A DNA stretch of 64,000 nt from Vesta saturnalis. Its lineage: Eukaryota > Arthropoda > Insecta > Coleoptera > Lampyridae. Below, piece after piece: positions 56,750 through 64,000 of this stretch (its first letter is position 1; every line of letters starts with the position of its first letter). The position numbers were made by a program, and so were the translations under genes. Under the pieces are notes generated by a model. That model was not told where the DNA came from. It searched no databases and saw only the letters and a list, made by a program, of their open reading frames with translations. The DNA lies in NCBI GenBank assembly GCA_036346205.1, contig JARFJB010001987.1, forward strand, positions 1,242,001 to 1,306,000, in the 5' to 3' direction.

Positions 56750-57960
56750 TCGATAAAATTACCCTTGATTTTGTTGAATAGACCGTAGATGTAATTGGTA
56801 CATATTAATTGATCTTTTACATTGTGCTGCAATGATCACATTTGTAGCACTAATTAATGTTTTAAATAGCTCATAAATTTTAAATAATAATACATGAATT
56901 GCCTTAGTAATTAGTGCCTGAGGTGTGTATCTTTTAAATCACTTATGATGATCATATTTACTGTGTGTATTAATAGATGTAGCTTTAAATTGTGCTTTAG
57001 TTTTGATAAGTAATCACAGGGATTACATTAGTAATTCAGGGGTATAGTATATAAAATAATGTTTGTTGCCTAATTGCCTAATTACTAATGTAATTAGTAC
57101 TTGAAGCTTGTTATTTTAAATAGTTTCCATTTTGGTGAATAATCACATTGATCACATTTGTACTTGAAGAGTGTTTTAAATTATGTTGTATTAAATTGAA
57201 CTTCACTTTTATCCTTGAATCATGTATTAATAGATGTCCGTTCCTTTTTGTTGAGTAATCTCATTGATCACATATTTACTAATTGAAGTATGTTTTAAAT
57301 TATGTAGTTTTAAAATTTACTTCACATTTGAGGAATATTCACATTAATCACAATTGTAATTAGTAGTTGAAGAATGTATTATTTAATGTTGTTTTAAATA
57401 GTACTAATTGTGTATTAATAGATGATGGTTTAAATATTTCTTTCCTTTTGTAGAGTAGTCACATAGATCACATTTCTAACTACTAATCGAAGTGTGATTT
57501 AAATAAACTATTTTGAAATTTTGTTTCACATTTGATGTCACATTGATCACATTTGTAATTAATACTTGAATAATGTATTATTTGATGTTGTTTTAAATAG
57601 CGCTTAAATTTGGATGAATAATTACATTTATAATAAGTATTTGATGTGTGTATTAATAAATGATTTTTTAAAGAATCTTTTAATATAAATGAATAACCAC
57701 ATTTGTAATTGTTACTTGAATCGTGTATTAATACTTCGCTTTAATTGTTGCTTTCCTTTTGCTGAGTAGTCACATAGATCACATTTATAATTACTAATTG
57801 AAGTGTGTTTTAAATTATGTAATTTTAAATTTTGCTTCTCTCTTTTTGTTGAGTAGTCACATTGATCACATTTATAATTATTACTTGAAGTATGGATGAA
57901 TGAATGCCTTTTTAAATAGTGCTTCAATTTTGATGAATAATCACATTGACCACATTTATA
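56750..57960 (-). pseudogene. Decayed tail of the zinc-finger array
   Basis: About fifteen further 84-bp units on the minus strand resemble the fingers upstream but contain many lost Cys/His codons, small deletions and frameshifts. The best preserved lie at 57927-57712 (SNNYKCDQCDYSTKREKQNL and SISNYKCDLCDYSAKGKQQL). Similarity fades with distance from the intact part. Repeats of the type TGATCACATTTGTAATTA (plus strand) mark each unit. Confidence 0.75.
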
Positions 57961-57961
57961 A

Positions 57962-59868
57962 TTAGTAATTGGCGTGTTTTAAATTATGTAGTTTTAAATT
58001 TTTCTTCACATTGGATGAATAATCACATTGATCACATTTGTAACTAGTGCTGGAAGTGTGCTTTAATAGATGTTGTTTTAAATAAGCTTTCACTTTTGTT
58101 GAATAATCACATTGATTACATTTAAAATCACTACTTAAACTGTGTTTTAACTTATGTAATCTTAAATTGCACTTCACTTTTGATGAATAATCACACTGAT
58201 CACATTTGTAGTCGGTACTTGAACTGTGTATTAATACATGACTTTTTAAATAGCGCTTCAGTTTTGTTGAATAGTCACATTGATTACATTTATAATCACT
58301 ACTTGAAGTGTGTTTTAACTTATGTGATCTTAAATTGCACTTCACTTTTGATGAATAATCACACTGATCACATTTGTAGTTGGTACTTGAACTGTGTATT
58401 AATACATGATTGTTTAAATTTCGCTTTACTTTTGATGAATAGTCACATTGATCACATTTGTAACTAGTGCTTGAAGTGTGTTTTAATAGATGTTGCTTTA
58501 AATATTTCTTTCCTTTTGTTGAGTAGTCACATAAATCACATTTATAATTACTAATTGAAGTGTGTTTTAAATTATGTAATTTTAAATTTTTCTTCACATG
58601 TGACGAATAATCACATTGAGCACATTTGTAATTGTTACTTGAATCGTGTATTAATAGGTGTAGCTTTAAATTTTTCTTTCCTTTTGTTGAGTAGTCACAT
58701 TGCTCACATTTATAATTACTAATTGAATTGTGTTTTAAATAATGTATTTTGAAATTTTGCTTTACATTTGATGAATAATCACATTGATCACATTTGTAAT
58801 TAGTACTTGAAGAATGTATTATTTGATGCTGTTTTAAATAGCGCTTTAATTTGGATGAATAATCACATTGATCACATTTATAAATAGTATTTGAAGAATG
58901 TATTAATAAATGCCTTTTTAAAGAATCTTTTAGTTTAAATGAAATATCACATTGATTACATTTGTATCTAGTGCTCGAAGTGTGTTTTAATAGATGTTTT
59001 TTTAAATAAGCTTTCACTTTTGTTGAATAGTCACATTGACAACAATTGTAATGGTTACTTGAATCGTGTATTAATAGATGTCGCTTTAATTGTTTCTTTC
59101 CCTTTGTTGAGTAGTCACATTGATCACATTTATAATTAGCACTTGAAGTATGTATTAATAAATGCCTGTTTAAATAGTGCTTCAATTTTGATGAAAAATC
59201 ACATCGATCACATTTATAACTACTAATTGAAGTGTGTTTAAATTATGTAGTTTTAAATTTCTCTTCAGATTTGATGAATAATCACATTGATCACCTTTGT
59301 AACTAGTGCTCAAAGTGTGTTTTAATAGATGTTGCCTTAAATAAGCTTTCGTTTTTGTTGAATAGTCACATTGATTACATTTATAATCACTACTGGAAGT
59401 GTGTTTTAACTTATGTAATCTTAAATTGCACTTTACTTTTGAGGAATAATCACACTGATCACATTTGTAGTTGGTACTTAAACTGTGTATTAATATATGA
59501 TTTTTTAAATTGCACTTCAATTTTGATGAATAGTCACATTTGTAATTTGCATTTGAAGTATGTATCATTAGATGTCTTCCTAAGTACTTCTTTAAATTTG
59601 TAGAATAGTCGCATTCATTGCAACGATATAATATAGGTGAAGAGTGTGTAACATTAGAATCGACTTCAGTTGTATTAATATAATTTCGCGAGTAAGAATT
59701 ATGATCTTCTTTAATGTTAGAAGGATTTGGAAATTCACCTTTTATATTATTAGTTTCTTGTTTTATGTCATTATTTATAACGACTTGTTGCTGCACAAGG
59801 AATAAGTCGATAGGTCCTTCTTCTTTAGGTTCCAACTTGATTATAGTCTTATTAACTTCAGCTGACAT
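57962..59868 (-). CDS. C2H2 zinc-finger protein with tandem near-identical fingers, one frameshift
   Basis: Minus-strand ATG at 59868 begins MSAEVNKTIIKLEPKEEGPI, an acidic non-finger leader of about 80 residues. Fingers follow every 28 residues (84 bp) with the form YKCDQCDYSSKVK-x2-L-x2-H-x3-H and Ser/Thr-rich linkers (TSSTN) instead of the usual TGEKP. The first block has five fingers; finger 2 lacks the second Cys (YKCDYSS) and finger 5 has Gly for the first Cys (YKGDQC). A one-base loss in a T run at about 59231 shifts the frame. The second block (59185-57962) is open with 14 further fingers and stops at 57962 where another shift occurs. Such a protein would be a nuclear DNA- or RNA-binding factor. 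Either the frameshift is real and the gene is decaying, or it is an assembly error. Confidence 0.85.
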
Positions 59869-60050
59869 CTCGAAGGTTTATCAATTCTTCACAATATTAG
59901 ATTGACAAAGCATATATTAACACAGAAAAGGGTTATTTTTCTGTGACAATTAGAGAAGAAATATTGTAAACGTTTCAAAACCGAGAATTAATTCACTGCC
60001 AACCTTACATTATAATCTAAATATAAACTGGCAATTTACATACCAGCATA
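59869..60050 (-). other. 5' flank of the zinc-finger gene
   Basis: The 180 bases between the start codon and the DD41D element. No clear promoter motif. Confidence 0.35.
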
Positions 60051-60985
60051 TACAGGGTCCGCCATTGGGAGCTGATCCTATGTGTATCTGCTAAACCAAA
60101 CTTACTATAATTTTGAAAATTTGGTGACAGGGTAATGATGTTAGGGCTAACTCATCTAAAATATTTTCACGCTCGTACCACTTCCGGTTATACCGGAAGT
60201 CGGTACTTAGTCGCTTATTTTAAATGGAACACCCCGTATATTAATACATTTTTGGATTCTATGTCGAATTTTAAGGTAAGCTTGTTAAATAAACTAGATA
60301 CGATTTTTCAGTCGTTTTAAAAAAAAAACATTTTTCTAAACAAATTGACAGATGCGGTCTTAGTAATAACTCGTTAATTGTTGTGTTCCTGTCAAACAAT
60401 TTGAATAAAACTGTGAGGTGTTGTAGGCAAAGGTTTATTGCAACAGTCTGCAAAAAATGACATTTGTATTTTTCATAAAAATAAAATTATGAATGTCTGA
60501 ACTTGACTATCAAAAAATGCAAGTTACTCAAAAAAATCAAATGGAAACCCCTATTTTTTATTACTCAGATCGATTTTACGTCAACAATTAAGGTAAGTTT
60601 GTTTAAAACTTTATTTGCCTAAACGTAACAGTTTCATACTTAAGATCAAAAAAGTCCCAATTTTAAAATTTGTGATAAAAATGAGCTACATACTTAAATC
60701 TAGTATTCCTTGTTCGTGGTCACCATGGAAACCAAATAATTAAGAATTGAAATAAAGAAAAATATTTGAAAAAGTTACTGCAAAAAATTATAAAAATTGA
60801 TAATTTTGTGATTCAAAATTGCGAAATAGAAATTTTCTAAGTCATTTTTTTCAAATTCGATACACAACATAAGTGTAAAAATTTAATACTTTATGAGTAA
60901 ATCGAAAAAAACTACTTTTTACTGCGGAGGTAGTAACTAAGTACTTATCAGTGCATTCTTACACGATAAAGTCGCTTATTTAGTA
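60051..60985 (+). repeat. Left terminal inverted repeat arm, ~930 bp
   Basis: Pairs with 62180-63115. Includes several AT-rich spacer segments conserved between the arms. Confidence 0.9.
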
Positions 60986-61015
60986 TTTCTTGCTCGTGAT
61001 CAAATGTAAATTAAT

Positions 61016-62127
61016 TTACAATAAATGTTCAAAATGTTGCCCGTTAGACGCAAGACATTGTTGAACCTGTCTTACAACGGCTTCATTCGTAGCCCTTTGA
61101 ATTTCTTGTGGAGAAAGAGAATTGAAGGCATTTTGCACTCTTGCAATGCAATCTTCTTTAGTCGTTAGTGGTGTAGCATAAACAATATTTTTAATTCGAC
61201 CCCAAAGATAAAAATCCATTGGCGTAAGATCAGGTGACCTAGGTGGCCATGGAAAGGGACCATTATTGGCAAACCAACGATCTTCAAAAATTTCATAAAG
61301 TTTCATGGAAATAACGTTGGTGTTGTGAGGGGCGCACCGTCTTGTTGGTACCATCAATTTTCCCTTTCTAGATTTAACCGGGGTTGAATTCGAGTGTTCA
61401 ATATCTCAAGATAATTTTCTCCTAGAAATTAAATTTGTAATTATAAATCGCAACAATCAATTATTTTAAACCTCTCAAATTTTCGTTGTAAAAATACACG
61501 TCAAAGATTTCGTTATTCCGAATAGCACAAAATATGTTAAAATTCCAAATTTCTTGAAAATGGCATTCGCGAATTGGATTGCTATTTTCGTTATTCCACT
61601 AATGCGAGTTTCGGCGATTAAATATACCATTTTTCGTAAATTTAGATTCGTCCGTCCATATGATATTAGTCAAAAAATTAGGAATTTCTTGTATTTTGAT
61701 CAAAATTGTTTCACAAAATTCGATACGTTTCAAGAAATCCGCTTCTTTCAAATGTTGAACTAATTGTAAACAGTATGGCCTAAACTTATGTTTCTTAAGA
61801 ATTCTTCTGATAGTTGTTGGTGTTAAGCCAATATCTGTTTTCGCGTCGTTTATGGAATTACACGGATAGACACGGAAATATCCTCAAGTTATAACTTCAT
61901 TCTGTTCGTTATCAATAGCAGTTTTTTTTTGCGAGGCGCAGAGTGTTTAAATGTGCCAAACTGTTCCAAATTTTGAACCACACGTCTTATTGTTTCTGCT
62001 GATGGTCGGGGGCGCTAAGGATAGCGTTCGATAAATGTTCTTACTCTTCGTTTTACAACTCTATGACATTCTCCGTGAATTAAAATTAAATTCAAATAAT
62101 CTGTATTAGAATATTCAAGTCGAGCCA
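61016..62127 (-). pseudogene. DD41D transposase, full length but with stops and frameshifts
   Basis: The minus strand from 62127 reads MARLEYSNTDYLNLILIHGE, CHRVVKRRVRTFIERYP, a stop, then RPSAETIRRVVQNLEQFGTF in the first helix-turn-helix. LALTPTTIRRILKKHKFRPY is the second. The first catalytic Asp is in NIIWTDESKFTKNGIFNRRN (61670-61610). After a gap or deletion near 61450 the C-terminal block shows CAPHNTNVISMKLYEIFEDR, NNGPFPWPPRSPDLTPMDFY (third Asp, DFYLWG) and CLASNGQHFEHLL. In the second Asp block the usual DGAPPH reads through a frame change at 61345. Counting from that Asp to the last gives 41 residues. Stops near 62020 and 61880 and the gap make it inactive. Confidence 0.85.
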
Positions 62128-62179
62128 TTTCATCAAGAAAAACACAAACTGTCAACGATTTTATTAATTATTGACTACA

Positions 62180-63115
62180 AAAAAAAACAATATAAATAAG
62201 CATCTTTATCGTGAATGATGCGCTGATAAGTCTGTATTACCTCCACATTAAAAAGTAGTTTTTTTCGATTTACTCATAAAGTATTAAATTTTTACACTTA
62301 TGTTGTATATCGAATTTGAAAAAAATGACTTCTATTTGGCAAAAATGACTTTTGAATCACAAAATTATCAATTTTTATAATTTTTTGCAGTAACTTATTC
62401 AAATATTTTTCTTTATTTCAATTCTCAATTATTTGGTTTCCATAGTGACCAAGAACAAGGAATATTAGATTTAAGTATGTAGCTCATTTTTATCACAAAT
62501 TTTAAAATTGGGACTTTTTTGATAATAAGTATAAAACTGTTACGTTTAGGCAAATAAAGTTTTAAACAAACTTACCTTAATTTTTGACGTTAAATCGATC
62601 TGAGTAATAAAAAATAGGGGATTCCATTTGATTTTTTTTGAGTAACTTGCATTTTTTGATAGTCAAGTTTAGACATTCATAATTTTATTTTTATGAAAAA
62701 TACAAATGTCATTTTTTGCAGACTGTTGCAATAAACATTTGCCTGCAACACCTCAAAGTTTTATTCAAATTGTTTGACAAGAACAGAACAATTAATGAGT
62801 TATTACTAAGACCGCATCTGCCAATTTTTTTAGAAAAATGTTTTTTTTAAAACGACTGAAATTTCGTATCTAGTTTATTTAACAAACTTACCTTAAAATT
62901 CGACATAGAATCCAAAAATGTATTAATATATGGGGTGTTCCATTTAAAATAAGCGACTAAGTACCGACTTCCGGTATAACCGGAAGTGGTACGAGCGTGA
63001 AAATATTTTAGGTGAGTTAGCCCTAACATCATTACCCTGTCACCAAATTTTCAAAATTATAGTAAGTTTGGTTTAGCAGATACTCATAGGATCAGCTCCA
63101 AAGGCGGACCCTGTA
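62180..63115 (-). repeat. Right terminal inverted repeat arm, ~930 bp
   Basis: Near-complement of 60051-60985. Confidence 0.9.
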
Positions 63116-63117
63116 TA

Positions 63118-63415
63118 GCAAAAAAATTATATGACAAATACACTTAAAAAGATTAAACAAACATCTGCACGAGGGAGATATATTTCTGTTTCTGTAATGT
63201 TAGTTATTTTATTTGCGCATGGTTTGTAATTCTGTTCTTAGCTCGCGTCTTAGAATATAAAATATCATTCTAAGGCTCGCGTTCTTCTAAGCGCGCTTTA
63301 AATTCCATAATTTTATCTTTGTTCGTACCATAGTAAGAAAAAGAAAAGTATAAAGGACCTCGCACCATTTAAATGGCAAATGGTTTTCTGTGGATTTGGC
63401 TAAATTTTTGATATG
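63118..63415. other. Spacer
   Basis: Nothing recognised. Confidence 0.3.
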
Positions 63416-63419
63416 GTGT

Positions 63420-64000
63420 AGATTGTATGGTTCTAATCAAAGACTACCATAGGCAGAAAGTCGGAAAATGGACAGTTTTCGTGGATGTTTAACTGCTAAC
63501 GTGTTGTGATAACTTGCATTATCCATAACAATAACCGACTTTTCAAACAAATTCGGTAATAACTGGTGCTCAATCCATCGTTTATAATTAAATAAAGTTC
63601 ATATTGTAGTGATAATTACCTGTTTTTCAGCCCGATTTAAAAACTAAGAGGCCATTTCACAACCAGCATGTACTATTATAAGACGTTGGCCTTTACCGAT
63701 CAGACATTTTAAACTTTCGTTAGAATCATCTACCCAGGAATGTGAAGTTGTATGCGATGCATGTATATATGTTTCATCTATATACACAATGGGTCGTCAA
63801 GCTCTTCGATACTTTGCTATTGCTCGTATATAAGCACAACGTAAAGATCGTATATCGTATCGTTCCATTAAACATTAACGATTGTCAACGGTTTTCGCGC
63901 ATTTAAAACCTATTTTATTTAATAATCTTCTTAAAGACGTTTCCTTCCCAGAGAAACCAATGGATTCGTCATCTTTAATAATATTATAGATAGCATTGAC
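63420..64000 (-). pseudogene. Tc1/mariner-superfamily DDE transposase, partial at the window edge
   Basis: The minus strand from the window end reads NAIYNIIKDDESIGFSGKET, SLRRLLNKIGFKCAKTVDNR, a stop, then LMERYDIRSLRCAYIRAIAK, PIVYIDETYIHASHTTSHSW with the first catalytic Asp, and GKGQRLIIVHAG. A stop precedes NRAEKQ, and then come YKRWIEHQLLPNLFEKSVIV and MDNASYHNTLAVKHPRK with the second Asp. This is the DDE_3-type transposase widespread in insects, distinct from the DD41D group. The N-terminus lies beyond the window and the third acidic residue would lie below 63420 but is not visible. Three in-frame stops indicate decay. Confidence 0.8.

Larger units (their letters stand above)
60051..63115 (-). 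mobile_element. Complete long-TIR DD41D element, 3065 bp
   Basis: TACAGGGTCCGCC at 60051 and its complement GGCGGACCCTGTA ending at 63115 are flanked by TA (60049-60050 and 63116-63117). The inverted arms extend about 930 bp (60051-60985 and 62180-63115) with high identity. Each arm holds TTAAATGGAACACCCCGTAT or its complement (60220 and 62931, inward-facing) and a 21-base palindrome ACTTCCGGTTATACCGGAAGT (60180-60200 and its counterpart near 62970). The transposase gene lies between the arms. Confidence 0.92.

Noticed and set aside
58180..59603. Plus-strand frames with repeated NHTDHICS-type motifs opposite the zinc-finger gene
   Set aside because: They are antisense shadows of the 84-bp finger repeats, which stay open because the repeat unit is a multiple of three.
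60135..63032. Identical 61-codon frames at 60135-60320 (+) and 62847-63032 (-)
   Set aside because: They lie in the two arms of the long inverted repeat and are identical for that reason. The frame has no recognisable domain.

Overview
This is an AT-rich stretch of animal, almost certainly insect, genomic DNA. It has one clear intron-containing host gene, one tandem zinc-finger gene that is partly decayed, and otherwise a dense, layered deposit of transposable elements. The evidence for an insect is indirect: an AKAP17A-type gene with short AT-rich introns, mariner, long-TIR DD41D (rosa-like) Tc1/mariner elements, P/THAP9-type, hAT, PIF/Harbinger, pogo, copia, Gypsy-type LTR, LINE, Penelope-like and Polinton/Maverick remnants, and many TA and CA microsatellites. 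No bacterial operon, CRISPR array, rRNA or convincing tRNA was seen. The species cannot be named from this sequence.

Layout. 0.2-3.2 kb: an internally deleted DD41D element abutting a decayed Polinton DNA polymerase B. 4.4-5.3 kb: a mariner (D34D) pseudogene and a TA microsatellite. 6.3-9.4 kb: two inverted copies of a promoter-like LTR repeat around an AT-rich spacer. 9.5-11.3 kb: two further DD41D fragments. 11.4-13.3 kb: a dispersed repeat with CA arrays. 13.64-18.40 kb: a hAT element with a perfect 8-bp target-site duplication, containing a complete long-TIR DD41D element. 18.7-21.0 kb: the AKAP17A-like host gene on the + strand, with four exons and a C-terminal RS domain.

22.1-27.9 kb: Polinton-like remnants on the - strand, split by a complete P/THAP9-type transposon (23137-27201) with a 23-bp identical terminal repeat core and an 8-bp target-site duplication. 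27.9-29.5 kb: a 1.6-kb LTR. 31.6 kb: a Polinton integrase fragment. 32-44 kb: a Russian-doll nest in which a PIF/Harbinger element (MADF-type gene on +, HARBI1-type transposase on -) is interrupted by a LINE and by a copia element. The copia element is itself interrupted by a solo LTR of the family seen at 27.9 kb.

44.2-47.0 kb: an unidentified ORF split by a rearranged long-TIR DD41D element. 47.3 kb: a Polinton integrase C-terminus with a chromodomain. 47.8-49.9 kb: a nearly intact pogo/Tigger-type transposase flanked by repeated GGTCCATAGTGGG motifs. 51.0-51.7 kb: a Penelope-like GIY-YIG end with a hammerhead-like core. 51.7-52.6 kb: Polinton capsid-type remnants. 52.8-54.9 kb: another LTR-like block with a 65-bp tandem repeat. 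56.7-59.9 kb: a C2H2 zinc-finger array on the - strand with about 20 good fingers and a decayed tail. 60.05-63.12 kb: a third complete long-TIR DD41D element with arms over 900 bp. 63.4 kb to the end: another Tc1/mariner-type transposase running off the window.

The standout theme is a set of DD41D elements with very long (0.4-0.9 kb) terminal inverted repeats. Each arm carries an inward-facing second copy of the terminal ACAGGGTG motif. The second theme is the exact nesting order that the target-site duplications allow one to read.
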